Shown here piece by piece: positions 1-8,478 of a stretch of DNA of 64,000 nucleotides (positions are counted from its first letter, which is position 1; every line of letters starts with the position of its first letter). Origin of the DNA: Paenibacillus sp. HB172176. Its GTDB lineage: Bacteria > Bacillota > Bacilli > Paenibacillales > Paenibacillaceae. The notes under the pieces were generated by a model that was given only the letters and a program-made list of their open reading frames with translations, was not told the DNA's origin and did not search any database. The stretch spans positions 83,563-147,562 of the forward strand of contig NZ_JAATHD010000013.1 in the NCBI RefSeq assembly GCF_011947265.1. Direction: 5' to 3'. The position numbers and the translations under genes were made by a program.

Positions 1-1
1 G

Positions 2-625
2 AACAACACGGGAATTACGATATTCAGCAACAGCGCGACCGGCAACTACGAGGGAGAAACGATGGTGGAGCAGGTCGCCGCGCCGTCCGGCAAAGCGGCG
101 TACGCTTACGGAGTCGTGGCCCGCTATGTGGACAGCGCCAACTATTACAGGTTCATCTACAATGTCAACGAGGATCGGTTCAAAATCGTGAAGGTCGTGA
201 ACGGAACGGAAACCATTCTCGCCAGCACGAGCACGGCGGATCTGAACGCTCCTTTGCTAGACCTGTCGAGTCTCTTGATGTCCATTCGCGTGGAGGGCAG
301 CACGATCGAAGGGTCGATCAATCAATTGGGGCCGATTCTTACGGCGACGGATTCATCCCACCCAAGCGGCAAGTTCGGGCTGTATTCCTTGAACGAGCAG
401 GCAAATTTCAATTGGGCGCGCATCTACCGGGATAACGCGGACAGCTACACGGTTTACCGGAGCACGCAGCCTAACACGAATTTTGTCGCGCTGCAAAGCG
501 GCATTACGGGAACCTCGTATACGGATTCAACCGCCGCAGCCGGCACGACGTATTATTATTGGATCACGGCGGAGAACGCTAGCGGAGAGAGCTATCATCA
601 TTCCAACACGCTTCGAAAAAATTAA
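2..625 (+). CDS. 3' part of a secreted carbohydrate-active or adhesion protein (LamG-like + fibronectin III)
   Basis: The reading frame is open from the first bases of the window, so the 5' end lies outside. About the first 140 visible residues are beta-rich with a run typical of concanavalin-A-like (LamG/DUF1080-like) domains, including ANYYRFIYN and GKFGLYSLNEQANFNWARIY. The last 60 residues, from DSYTVYRSTQPN to the end, read as a fibronectin type III module (YTDSTAAAGTTYYYWITAEN). Such C-terminal arrangements are common in exported polysaccharide lyases and glycosidases of Paenibacillus. The catalytic part is not visible, so the substrate cannot be named. It is followed by a hairpin terminator and then a GH43-type gene, which fits a carbohydrate locus. 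Confidence 0.75.
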   Translation, partial: NNTGITIFSNSATGNYEGETMVEQVAAPSGKAAYAYGVVARYVDSANYYRFIYNVNEDRFKIVKVVNGTETILASTSTADLNAPLLDLSSLLMSIRVEGSTIEGSINQLGPILTATDSSHPSGKFGLYSLNEQANFNWARIYRDNADSYTVYRSTQPNTNFVALQSGITGTSYTDSTAAAGTTYYYWITAENASGESYHHSNTLRKN

Positions 626-638
626 TGTTATCCTAGAC

Positions 639-676
639 GAAGCGGGGCATCTCCTAAGGGGATGTCTCGCTTTCTT
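639..676 (+). terminator. Rho-independent terminator
   Basis: The two arms GCGGGGCATCTCC and GGGATGTCTCGC pair with some G-U pairs around a short loop and are followed by a T-rich stretch. It closes the truncated secreted-protein gene. Confidence 0.6.
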
Positions 677-727
677 TGACGCTTAACAATGCTAAATTCT
701 AGGGTTCGCGAAAGGGGAAACCGACTC

Positions 728-2152
728 ATGCTATCATCGAAAAATTCTGATTATAACGCCTATCTCATGGGCTATTTCCGCTCTGGTCCGGGGCAGACGC
801 ACAAGGTCGAGCAGCTGCATTATGCCTATAGCCGCGACGGAAGACGCTGGTTCGAGCTTAATGAGAACAAGCCCGTATGGGCATCAACACTTGGAGAGGG
901 GATCTTGCGAGATCCCTTCATTGGACAAGGTCCGGACGGTCGCTGGCATCTGGTGTACACCATCCGTCCGATGGGGCCGTCGATCGGCTATGCGGTGTCG
1001 GACGATCTGGTGCATTGGCGGGAGGAGCGGGCGCTGCCGCTCATGAAGGATATACCGGAGACGGTGAATAGCTGGGCGCCGGAATTCAGCTATGATGCCG
1101 AGTCGGGGGAATTCCTCGTCTATTGGGCGTCGAGCATCGGCGCTGATCTAAGCAAAAGCAAGCATTATGCTGCGCGCACTCGGGATTTCATGACCTTCTC
1201 GGATACGCAATTGTTCTTCGACCCGGGCTTTCAGACGATCGATGCCAGTCTTGCAGAGCATGAAGGGCGTTATTACATGGCGGTCAAGGATGAGAGCCAT
1301 GTGTACAATCCCGATACGCGTCCTCGGCCTCCAATGAATTTCCTTGCTGTTTCTGATCAAATGGAAGGTCCGTATGCGCGCGTTCCCGGCTTTCAAACTC
1401 CGGATTATACCGAAGGGCCCGAATTCCTCTGGATTGTAGCCGAGAAGAAGTGGCTGCTTCTCTATGATTACTGGGCGTATGGCAAGTTCGGCATTATAGA
1501 GTCGCGGGATATGCTGAACTGGTCGGAGGAGTTGGACGAGAGCCTCATCCGATTCCCTTATCGGGCTCGCCATGCGACGGTGTTCCCGATCGCCGAGAAC
1601 GAGCTGCGCAGTTTGCTGGAGCGGTACGCTCTGCTGGCGCATTACCGGACAACGACCTATTCCCCGGTGCGGGTAGCGGCATGCGAGGAGGACGGATTCT
1701 TTCACGACGCGTTCGGAATGCGATCGGTAACGATGCAAATCCAGCCGAATTCGCTGTCCGGGACGCAGCTGCTCTATGACGAGGGCGATGATGAAAACGG
1801 CCTTGCCTTGCGGATTTGCGACGGGCGTCTGGAGGCCGCGGTGCGCGCGAAGGGAAGCTTGTTAACAGTGGTGAGCGCGGCGGGTTTGCTTGAGCGCGGC
1901 GGCTGGCAGGATATCGCAGTCGTCTATGAAGAAGGAGGGCTGACCCTGTTCGTGGACGGAGCTGCGACTGCAGAAGGGTTCGCATCGTTCTCGCTTGTGC
2001 GGAGCCATGACAGTACCGGCGGCTATGGCGGACGCTTCGGAGTCGACGCGTTCGGCGACTCGGATGGCCGCGCTGCATTCGACGGCGCGATGCGCCATGT
2101 TTGCGTCTATGCGGTGGCGCTGCGGCGGGAGGACGTCGTTTTGCCGGGGTAG
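728..2152 (+). CDS. Glycoside hydrolase family 43-type enzyme with C-terminal concanavalin-like domain
   Basis: 474 residues. The first ~300 form a five-bladed beta-propeller of the GH43/GH32 type. The motifs RDPF (residue ~60, position of the general base Asp), WAPEF (~118) and EGPEF (position of the general acid Glu) are visible. The last ~170 residues (from about MRSVTMQIQPN) look like a LamG/concanavalin-A-like accessory domain. GH43 members are arabinanases, arabinofuranosidases and xylosidases; the exact specificity cannot be told. No signal peptide is seen, so the protein should be cytoplasmic and act on imported oligosaccharides. I chose the ATG at 728 because GAAAGGGG lies just upstream; an ATG at 689 has no ribosome binding site. 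It is a single-gene unit ended by the hairpin at 2198. Confidence 0.8.
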   Translation: MLSSKNSDYNAYLMGYFRSGPGQTHKVEQLHYAYSRDGRRWFELNENKPVWASTLGEGILRDPFIGQGPDGRWHLVYTIRPMGPSIGYAVSDDLVHWREERALPLMKDIPETVNSWAPEFSYDAESGEFLVYWASSIGADLSKSKHYAARTRDFMTFSDTQLFFDPGFQTIDASLAEHEGRYYMAVKDESHVYNPDTRPRPPMNFLAVSDQMEGPYARVPGFQTPDYTEGPEFLWIVAEKKWLLLYDYWAYGKFGIIESRDMLNWSEELDESLIRFPYRARHATVFPIAENELRSLLERYALLAHYRTTTYSPVRVAACEEDGFFHDAFGMRSVTMQIQPNSLSGTQLLYDEGDDENGLALRICDGRLEAAVRAKGSLLTVVSAAGLLERGGWQDIAVVYEEGGLTLFVDGAATAEGFASFSLVRSHDSTGGYGGRFGVDAFGDSDGRAAFDGAMRHVCVYAVALRREDVVLPG

Positions 2153-2197
2153 CGGCTGCGCATTTTTTTCTTAAAGGAATGAGCTAATCAACGTGAA

Positions 2198-2233
2198 GAC
2201 AGGCCTGCTGAATGTTCGCCCGGCCTGTCTTTT
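2198..2233 (+). terminator. Rho-independent terminator
   Basis: Perfect 8-bp stem GACAGGCC / GGCCTGTC followed by TTTT, 45 bases after the GH43 stop codon. Confidence 0.8.
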
Positions 2234-2263
2234 GCTGCGTATTCAAGCAGCCAAGCACCTGTG

Positions 2264-2286
2264 ACGGACATTTTCGACCGTTAGAG
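2264..2286. repeat. Copy of the ACGGACATTTTCGACC intergenic repeat
   Basis: The sequence starting ACGGACATTTTCGACC at 2264 is nearly identical to copies at 4121, 35124 and 35455, and to inverted copies near 4190, 4240 and 35245. This copy has only one arm; it sits between the GH43 terminator and the IS110 transposase, so the insertion may have split a palindromic repeat here. Confidence 0.7.
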
Positions 2287-2413
2287 GTGTATTTTATTTG
2301 AATCGGAAACCTAAAATTCCTGTTGTAGCTAAGAAATGGTCTTTGCAACAAAACGAGCGCCTCTGGTAGGATTGGGTTACCCAAACACAATCATCCTAGG
2401 AGGTCGCTCTACT

Positions 2414-3700
2414 ATGAAGTTTAAAAGAAAACATCAAATTAATCAACGTATCGCACGCATCACTCCAAACCACTTGGTGGTAGGCATCGACATCGCTAAG
2501 GAAATTCACGTGGCGAGCGCCGTCAACTACAGAGGCCAAGAAGTCGGAAGCACCTGTTCCTTTACCAATGACCAAGCAGGCTTCGAAAAACTGATGCGCT
2601 GGGTCAAGCAGCAGTATCGGCGGTTTGGCCTGACGCAATCCCTCTTTGGTATGGAATCGACGGGGCACTATGGCAGTGCATTAGCGCAGTGGCTCCTGGA
2701 CCAGGGGCAGGAGGTCGTGCAGGTCAACCCCGTAGTCGTCAAGCGTAACAAAGAGAATCGGGATAACCGTCCCTCCAAAAACGACGCTAAGGACGCGGTG
2801 GTCATTGCAGACACCCTCTCTCGCGGCTATTATCACGAGTGGGTCTGGCATGAGGAAAATTACCGTAGGTTGCGCTGTATCGTGAACGAGTATGAAGCTC
2901 TGTCTATCGATTTGACCGCCATCGGCAACCGACTGCAGCGGTTGCTGGATGAAGGGTTTCCAGAGTTCACGCAAGTGTTTAAACGGTGGGATTGCCCACG
3001 TGCCATCGCAACCTTGCAGAAATTCCCGCTGCCTGAGGACTTACAAGGCCTCAGTGTGGATGAGGTGATGCAGGGCTGGCATGATGCTGGCATGACTCGT
3101 TCCGGCGGCGCAAGAGGGCGGGAAAGCGCGGCTCGTCTGCTTGCCGCTGCTCATTCTTCCATCGGAATCACTGCCACCGCTACCGAACTACGGCGGCAGA
3201 TCCAACGTCAACTGAAGGTACGAGCCCAACTGTTGGCCGATCAGATACAGGTCATGGAAGAGGTTCACGACCTGCTTCAACAGCTGCCAGAGGCCGAACG
3301 TGCTCCCTTAGCCGAAATCGGACTCAGTCCGTGGCTGAGCGCAACCGTTCTTGCCAACACCGGTCCGCTGCAGCAGTACGCGCACGGTCAACAGGTACTG
3401 GCTCTCGCAGGACTCAGTCTTTGCGAAAATCAATCGGGCAAACGACGAGGCCAAGTCACCATAAGCAAGCGCGGGCGAAGGCAGTTGCGCAAATATCTGT
3501 ATCTGGCGATGCTCGGCCTGGTGAAAAATCACCCCGCATTCCGGGAGTGGCATGCCCATTACGTCCAGACGTGTCATCTCAAGAAACAAACGTCGATTTT
3601 CAAACTCATTGGCAAACTCTTGCGCATACTGGTAGCCTTGGCGCATAGCGGCGATACGTTTAGCCCCAAGCTAGCCAATACCTTACAAACAGCAGCATGA
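2414..3700 (+). CDS. IS110-family transposase (DEDD recombinase)
   Basis: 428 residues, full length for the family. The N-terminal RuvC-like DEDD domain shows VVGIDIAKE (first Asp, ~residue 22), FGMESTGHYG (Glu, ~83) and NDAKDAVVIAD (two Asp, ~120-130). The C-terminal Tnp20/Ser domain shows GLSLCENQSGKRRGQVTISK followed by RRQLRKYLY. In this family the enzyme acts with an element-encoded bridge/seek RNA that pairs with donor and target. The start at 2414 follows AGGAGG at 2399; an upstream in-frame ATG at 2336 has none. No frameshift or stop is seen, so the gene appears intact and may be active. Confidence 0.92.
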   Translation: MKFKRKHQINQRIARITPNHLVVGIDIAKEIHVASAVNYRGQEVGSTCSFTNDQAGFEKLMRWVKQQYRRFGLTQSLFGMESTGHYGSALAQWLLDQGQEVVQVNPVVVKRNKENRDNRPSKNDAKDAVVIADTLSRGYYHEWVWHEENYRRLRCIVNEYEALSIDLTAIGNRLQRLLDEGFPEFTQVFKRWDCPRAIATLQKFPLPEDLQGLSVDEVMQGWHDAGMTRSGGARGRESAARLLAAAHSSIGITATATELRRQIQRQLKVRAQLLADQIQVMEEVHDLLQQLPEAERAPLAEIGLSPWLSATVLANTGPLQQYAHGQQVLALAGLSLCENQSGKRRGQVTISKRGRRQLRKYLYLAMLGLVKNHPAFREWHAHYVQTCHLKKQTSIFKLIGKLLRILVALAHSGDTFSPKLANTLQTAA

Positions 3701-3806
3701 TCACAACTCATTTGTCGTATCAGCACTAAAAGTCAAACCGAACGTATTGTCGTAAGTATGTTTATTTCAATCCACACGTCGCGAGAGGATCGATAGAAAA
3801 TGTCGC

Positions 3807-3960
3807 AAGGGCACAGACCCGTTACCTAAAACCGATCGGACTCCACAACTTGGACAGGTGTAACGAAGGAAGGTAAGGGCACAGACCCGTTGAGCCATGG
3901 GATGGTGAACCTCCAAGCAATTGGTGGAGCAGGCGTGTACATTATATATGGAAATAAGAG
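3807..3960 (+). ncRNA. Candidate IS110 guide (bridge/seek) RNA region with two repeated hairpin units
   Basis: The 17-mer AAGGGCACAGACCCGTT occurs exactly at 3807-3823 and 3875-3891, 68 bases apart. Each copy contains a GGG...CCC hairpin, then a unit-specific stretch, then a second hairpin-prone block (CTCCACAACTTGG and CTCCAAGCAATTGGTGGAG), then CAGG. Two similar stem-loop units with different internal loops are what a two-loop guide RNA would look like. The unit-1 loop shares ACCTAAAA and ATCGGA with the left flank of the element (2302-2316). Placement downstream of the transposase fits the IS1111 subgroup. No search was possible, so this remains a candidate. Confidence 0.4.
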
Positions 3961-4120
3961 GGTATTTCACTTACTCTTCTGTTCCCGTATGTCCAACTGC
4001 CTGTAGGGGAGAGCCCCCACCCGCTCAGCGTCTGCCTTCAGCCTAATTCGTTTTCGCAAGAATGAATGAAATACTGCGTATGAACAAGATATCGGAAGAA
4101 AACACCTTAATACCAGAGGG

Positions 4121-4256
4121 ACGGACATTTTCGCCTCTTAGCGCTGTAGAAATGGGATTTCTATGCTGAAATTGTGCGCTAAGGGTCCGAAATGTCCGTA
4201 AGAAAATTGAAAGTGCTGAAATCGAGGTCTAAGGGTCGAAAATGTCCGTAAGAGCA
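4121..4256. repeat. Intergenic palindromic repeat cluster (cggacat family)
   Basis: A forward arm ACGGACATTTTCGCCTCTTA (4121) is followed by two inverted arms ending in GAAATGTCCGTAAGA (4190) and GAAAATGTCCGTAAGA (4240). The forward arm and the first inverted arm can pair over a long stem that continues into the inner GCGCT...GCGCTAAG. The same family recurs at 2264 and 35123-35470. No protein is encoded here. Confidence 0.75.
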
Positions 4257-4555
4257 GATCGCGGCGGCACCGAGTGGAAGAATGGAAGAGCGGGAGGGAA
4301 GGTACTTTCAGTGGTCAGGGGGCGGGGAGTTTGGGCCAGCACGGAAGCGCTGCTTTCCACGTGGAGCGACATCATTCGGTGCAAACGCCAAGGCTTCAAA
4401 GCTTGAAACCTTCGTCCAAGAAGAGGCGATTGTCAAGGAGCCAGACTCGCAAAAGCCGTCATACGGGCACGATATCCAAGGTCTCCATGTTCAGAAAAGT
4501 CTACACTCGATCACATGCTTTCGCGCAAACGCGACGAGTCTATCCGAACGTAAAA
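4257..4555. other. Intergenic stretch without recognised gene
   Basis: Overlapping plus-strand reading frames of 100 and 114 codons begin at 4282 and 4274. They have no convincing ribosome binding site, no recognisable domain, low-complexity composition and overlapping frames. I see nothing else here. Confidence 0.5.
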
Positions 4556-4580
4556 AACCGGCGGATACGCCGGTTCAATT
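4556..4580. terminator. Hairpin, terminator-like
   Basis: Perfect 8-bp stem AACCGGCG-GATA-CGCCGGTT followed by CAATTCT on the plus strand. On the minus strand the stem is followed by TTTTTTAC, which is the better terminator signature. No minus-strand gene was recognised upstream of it. Confidence 0.5.
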
Positions 4581-4590
4581 CTAATTTCTA

Positions 4591-4619
4591 TTGCACGCAA
4601 AGAAGCGCTGTGGTATGAT
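4591..4619 (+). promoter_or_regulatory. Sigma-A-type promoter for helD
   Basis: TTGCAC at 4591, a 17-base spacer, then TATGAT at 4614, with a TG one base upstream giving an extended -10. Transcription would start about 130 bases before the coding region. Confidence 0.65.
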
Positions 4620-4755
4620 GGGAAAACGATTTATGATTATTTTTATTAATAGCCGCAAGTAATGCATCTTATCTATAATTCAATATTATCACGAGACTTT
4701 GCGGATTGTCAAATCTTTTCTTGAAATTACGACGGAAAGGGATGTGAGTTCAAGA

Positions 4756-7203
4756 ATGTTAAACGAAAAGGACATGGAGCGGGAACAGGAACGACTTGAC
4801 TTGGTGATGGAGAAGCTGCGGGAGAGAGCGGGCCAGTTGGAGCCGGAGGTGTCGGGACTTCGGGATCAGACGGTCGATTTCCGCAAGAGCTTCTGGGAGG
4901 AAGTCACGGTCAATACGAGCACCGACGAGGATTTCGAGGAGACCTTCTATAGCATTAGGCAGCAAGAGGCGCTGTTGTCGGAGCGCGAGCGCAGCTATCG
5001 GCTGCGCCTGAGGGAATGGGATAGCGTGAACAGACTGTTGAAGTCTCCTTATTTTGGAAGGATCGACTTTCGGGAGGAAGGGCTGGGCTTCAGCGAGCAA
5101 GTGTATATCGGGGTGTCATCCTTCGTGGAATCGGATGGCCTCAGCTTCCTGGTGTATGACTGGCGAACGCCTGTCGCGAGCATGTACTACGATTATTCTC
5201 CGGGAGAGGCATCCTATGACACGCCGGGCGGGCAAGTGAGCGGGGAGATGGAGCTGAAGCGGCAATATCAAATTCAGGGCGGACAGCTTCGGAATGTGTT
5301 CGACACCAGTGTGACGATCGGCGACGAGCTGCTGCAGCAGGTTCTGGGCAAGGGTGCGAACTCCCAGATGAAGAGCATTGTGGCGACCATCCAGCGGGAG
5401 CAGAACGCCATCATTCGCGACGACAAGAGCCGCATGCTCATCGTGCAGGGAGCGGCCGGCAGCGGAAAAACCTCCGCCGCGCTGCAGAGAGTGGCGTACT
5501 TGCTGTACAAACACCGAGATCGCCTAAAGGCCGATCAGATTGTGTTATTTTCGCCGAATGCGATGTTCAATAGCTATGTCTCTACCGTGCTGCCCGAGCT
5601 GGGCGAGGAGAATATGCAGCAGGCAACCTTCCAGGAGTATCTTGATTATGAGCTTGGCGAGGAATTCGGGTTAGAAGATCCCTTCGATCAGATTGAATTC
5701 GTGCTGAACGAGCAGGAGTCAAACGAGTATAAAGCGCGCTTACGGGGAATCGCCTACAAGGCGTCAGGAGCGTTCCTGGAGGCGCTTCGAAATTATGCGA
5801 ACTGGCTGGAGCGGGAGGGCATGCGATTCAGCCCGATCTTCTTCCGGCAACGGGAGTTGGTTACGGCAAAGCAGATGGAAACGCAGTTCTACAGCTATGA
5901 CTCTTCCGTTTCCCTGGCTAATCGCGTTGAAAAGCTGCAAGAGTGGCTGCTGAAGGAGCTGGCCCGGCTTGCGCGCAAGGAAGTGAACGCCTCTTGGGTG
6001 CAGGAGGAGCTGAATTATCTCGACAAGGAGCAATATGCCGTCGCGCATAATAAGCTTCACCGGGAGCGCGGCGTCTTCGACTTTGCCGAGCAATATGAGG
6101 CGATTCAAGAGAAGCTGCAGAACAAGAGCAGGCGGGATGAGGCGGACTTCGATTATGTGGAGCAGGAGGAAGAGATCCTGCGACGGATGGTGGTGAAGGA
6201 GAGCTTCAAACCGCTCAGAAGAAGCGTCAAGGGGATGAAGTTCATCGATATGGTTGGGCTGTACGCGCAATTGTTCGGCGAGGAGCATGCTTATAGGGAG
6301 ATGACGAAGGAGGAGGGGCTTCCGGCGTTTTGGCCCGAAATCTGTGAGCAGACGAGGGAGAAGCTGAAGCGGGGTGAGCTGTTCTACGAGGATGCTACGC
6401 CGTATCTGTATATGAAGGAGCTCGTAGAGGGACTTCGCGTGAATACAGAGGTCCGGCATGTGTTCGTCGATGAGGGACAGGATTATTCGATGTTTCAATA
6501 TGAATTTCTGTGCAAAATGTTCCCGAGGGCGCGCATGACGGTGCTCGGCGATTTCGGGCAGGCAATCTTCACCCAGGCAACGGAATTATCTGGCTCGAGT
6601 TCGCCGATTCTTCAGCTCTATGGCGCTTCGGAAACGAGCGTGAGCCGCCTTCTCCGAAGCTATCGGTCGACGCGCGAGATTGTGGCGTTCACGCGAGCGA
6701 TGCTGCCGGGCGGTGAAGAAATTGTTCCGTTCGAGAGAAGCGGCGAGAGGCCAAGGCTCTGCCAAATGGAGAACGGCGAAGGGTTGGCGGAGCGAATGGC
6801 GGAGGATCTCGCGGCTCTTCAGGCGGAGGGCTTCAGCTCCATTGCTGTCATAACGAAGACGGCCGGGGGGAGCCTCGAAGCTTACGAGAGCTTGAGGGCT
6901 CAGGAAAGATGCCGCGACACGCTGCGGCTGATCACGAAGAAGACGCCCGATTTCGAGAAGGGAATCATGGTGTTGCCCGCCTATCTCGCCAAAGGCGTTG
7001 AATTCGACGCGGTGCTCGTCTATGATGCTTCTTCCCGCGCCTACAACAGGGAAAGCGAGCGAAAGCTCTTCTACACCGCGTGCACGCGCGCGATGCACCG
7101 GCTTCATCTTTATGCGGTCGGGGAATGGACGTCGTTCATTCAGGAGCTCGACGCGTCTTTGTACGAGATGGGGGAGCATGCAGAGGTGCGCGGGCATTCA
7201 TAG
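4756..7203 (+). CDS. helD: RNA polymerase recycling motor HelD (UvrD/Rep-like helicase)
   Basis: 815 residues, close to the usual size of HelD in Bacillales. An N-terminal coiled coil (residues ~1-100, with repeated RERAGQLEPE and EERSYRLRLREW-type heptads) is followed by the superfamily 1 motor: Walker A VQGAAGSGKTSAALQR (~235), Walker B-like HVFVDEGQDYSMFQYEF (~570), and motif VI near FYTACTRAMHRLHLYA (~785). HelD binds the RNA polymerase secondary and main channels and uses ATP to release stalled enzyme from nucleic acid. The start is uncertain: ATG 4756 is given, but GTG 4744 lies closer to GGAAAGGGAT (4734). A monocistronic unit with its own promoter and terminator. Confidence 0.9.
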   Translation: MLNEKDMEREQERLDLVMEKLRERAGQLEPEVSGLRDQTVDFRKSFWEEVTVNTSTDEDFEETFYSIRQQEALLSERERSYRLRLREWDSVNRLLKSPYFGRIDFREEGLGFSEQVYIGVSSFVESDGLSFLVYDWRTPVASMYYDYSPGEASYDTPGGQVSGEMELKRQYQIQGGQLRNVFDTSVTIGDELLQQVLGKGANSQMKSIVATIQREQNAIIRDDKSRMLIVQGAAGSGKTSAALQRVAYLLYKHRDRLKADQIVLFSPNAMFNSYVSTVLPELGEENMQQATFQEYLDYELGEEFGLEDPFDQIEFVLNEQESNEYKARLRGIAYKASGAFLEALRNYANWLEREGMRFSPIFFRQRELVTAKQMETQFYSYDSSVSLANRVEKLQEWLLKELARLARKEVNASWVQEELNYLDKEQYAVAHNKLHRERGVFDFAEQYEAIQEKLQNKSRRDEADFDYVEQEEEILRRMVVKESFKPLRRSVKGMKFIDMVGLYAQLFGEEHAYREMTKEEGLPAFWPEICEQTREKLKRGELFYEDATPYLYMKELVEGLRVNTEVRHVFVDEGQDYSMFQYEFLCKMFPRARMTVLGDFGQAIFTQATELSGSSSPILQLYGASETSVSRLLRSYRSTREIVAFTRAMLPGGEEIVPFERSGERPRLCQMENGEGLAERMAEDLAALQAEGFSSIAVITKTAGGSLEAYESLRAQERCRDTLRLITKKTPDFEKGIMVLPAYLAKGVEFDAVLVYDASSRAYNRESERKLFYTACTRAMHRLHLYAVGEWTSFIQELDASLYEMGEHAEVRGHS

Positions 7204-7271
7204 AAAATCGTGCAAGGTAACTCTCGCCGTGCTCTGAGAGTCGTAATAATCGTAATCTCCCGCAAGACGAG

Positions 7272-7306
7272 GCCCCCCAGCTCTGTGAAGACGTTGGGGG
7301 GCTTTG
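7272..7306 (+). terminator. Rho-independent terminator of helD
   Basis: Perfect GC-rich stem GCCCCCCA / TGGGGGGC followed by TTTG. The convergent SDR gene ends about 95 bases further on. Confidence 0.8.
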
Positions 7307-7401
7307 TATTGCGAGAGCGCGATTCAAGCTTGTGAATCGCATGAAAAGCAATGAATCTGGCGGATTGAGCGCTGCCGTTAAGACTCGCTGCAGACTTTAC
7401 T

Positions 7402-8166
7402 TTAATATGCCGTCCAGCCTGCATCCGCTTCAACGACAACGCCGTTCACGAAGCTGGAATCGTCGGAGGCGAGGAAGAGAGCAACCTTTGCAACCTCCTC
7501 CGGCTTGCCGTTGCGCGGGTTGATACCAATGCCGGACATGGCTCGCTCCATGCCGAATGAATTAGGCGCTGTAAGCGTCGAGCCGATATTGGTCTCTACG
7601 CCGCCCGGTGCGATAGCGTTGCAGCGAATGCCCTTCAGCGCATATTGGTAGCCTACATTCTTCGTAAGCCCGACTACGGCATGCTTCGAGGCGGTATACG
7701 CCGCGCCTGCGCGCGAGCCGTTAAGCCCGCCTGCGGAAGCGATATTGACGATAACCCCCGCGCCTTTCTCCAGAAAGATCGGAAGCGACTTGCGAATGGT
7801 CCGCATCGGACCGGTCGTATTCACGGCGAAGACGCGCTCCCACAGCTCGTCCGTCAGATCGCCCGCAGGTACAAAGTTGTCCATGATTCCGGCATTATTA
7901 ACGAGAATATCCAGTGTGCCGAACTCGTTTACTGCAGCATCGACGAGCTTCTGAACATCCTCTTCCTTGGCTACATTGGAGGCGACGGCGACGGCGACGG
8001 CGGTGCCGCACTTCGCTGTAATTTCTTCCACGACTGTTTCAGCGCCTTCTACGTTCAGGTCGGAGACAATCACTTTGGCGCCCTCGGCCGCGAATAATTG
8101 CGCGATGGCTCTGCCCATGCCGGATGCCGCGCCGGTAACGATGGCGACTTTGTCTTGTAATTTCAT
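7402..8166 (-). CDS. SDR-family NAD(P)-dependent oxidoreductase
   Basis: 254 residues, the classical short-chain dehydrogenase length. TGAASGMG (residues 12-19) is the dinucleotide-binding glycine motif, NNAG (~91) the structural motif, and YTASK (~159) holds the catalytic Tyr and Lys, preceded by the Ser in NIASAGG. The substrate cannot be read from sequence. AAGGAGG lies at the right distance before the ATG at 8166. The gene is divergent from a TetR regulator, and a near-perfect 16-base palindrome between them (8229) is the likely operator, so expression is probably induced by a small molecule. Confidence 0.88.
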   Translation of the reverse strand: MKLQDKVAIVTGAASGMGRAIAQLFAAEGAKVIVSDLNVEGAETVVEEITAKCGTAVAVAVASNVAKEEDVQKLVDAAVNEFGTLDILVNNAGIMDNFVPAGDLTDELWERVFAVNTTGPMRTIRKSLPIFLEKGAGVIVNIASAGGLNGSRAGAAYTASKHAVVGLTKNVGYQYALKGIRCNAIAPGGVETNIGSTLTAPNSFGMERAMSGIGINPRNGKPEEVAKVALFLASDDSSFVNGVVVEADAGWTAY

Positions 8167-8228
8167 TTGTATTCCTCCTTGTGATGGTAAGGATGATGAG
8201 GCGGATTTTAATGAAAATTTTCAACATC

Positions 8229-8244
8229 TGTACAATATCGTACA
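8229..8244. promoter_or_regulatory. Operator palindrome between SDR and TetR genes
   Basis: TGTACAATATCGTACA is an inverted repeat with one mismatched pair. A TTGTAC hexamer on the minus strand, usable as the -35 of the SDR gene, lies inside it, and TATAAT on the plus strand lies 20 bases away at 8264. The position suits repression of the SDR gene and autoregulation by the TetR protein at 8479. Confidence 0.6.
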
Positions 8245-8478
8245 TTTGTTAGTTCGACTATACTATAATGGGGACAGGAGATACCATATATAATATGGCT
8301 TCATTTGTTGAATAATTGACAGATAGGCAGATAATGTAGCGTAGAAGAACGATAGAGGAGAGTGGATCGGAGGACGTGTGACTGCCAAGAGGAGAGTAGA
8401 GCTCAATGAAGAAGCGACGATGTTCGGGAGTTTAGTCTGTCTCTCGCAGCACCGAGGGAGCATCAGGAGGAGATGGAA

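Larger units (their letters stand above)
2290..3980 (+). mobile_element. IS110-family insertion sequence (boundaries approximate)
   Basis: Defined by the DEDD transposase gene at 2414-3700 plus non-coding flanks. IS110-family elements have no obvious terminal inverted repeats and make no clear target duplication, so the ends given are estimates. The left flank follows a one-armed ACGGACATT repeat. The right flank carries a duplicated 17-base motif with hairpins, which may be the element's guide RNA gene. Beyond about 3990 only intergenic repeats are seen. Confidence 0.6.

Noticed and set aside
3767..3970. 67-codon minus-strand frame beside the IS110 transposase
   Set aside because: Overlaps the duplicated hairpin units that look like non-coding RNA; no protein features.
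4274..4618. Overlapping plus-strand frames of 100 and 114 codons
   Set aside because: Low-complexity, overlapping frames in a repeat-rich gap, ending over a hairpin and the helD promoter.
5764..6498. 244-codon minus-strand frame inside helD
   Set aside because: Leu-rich shadow of the helicase gene.
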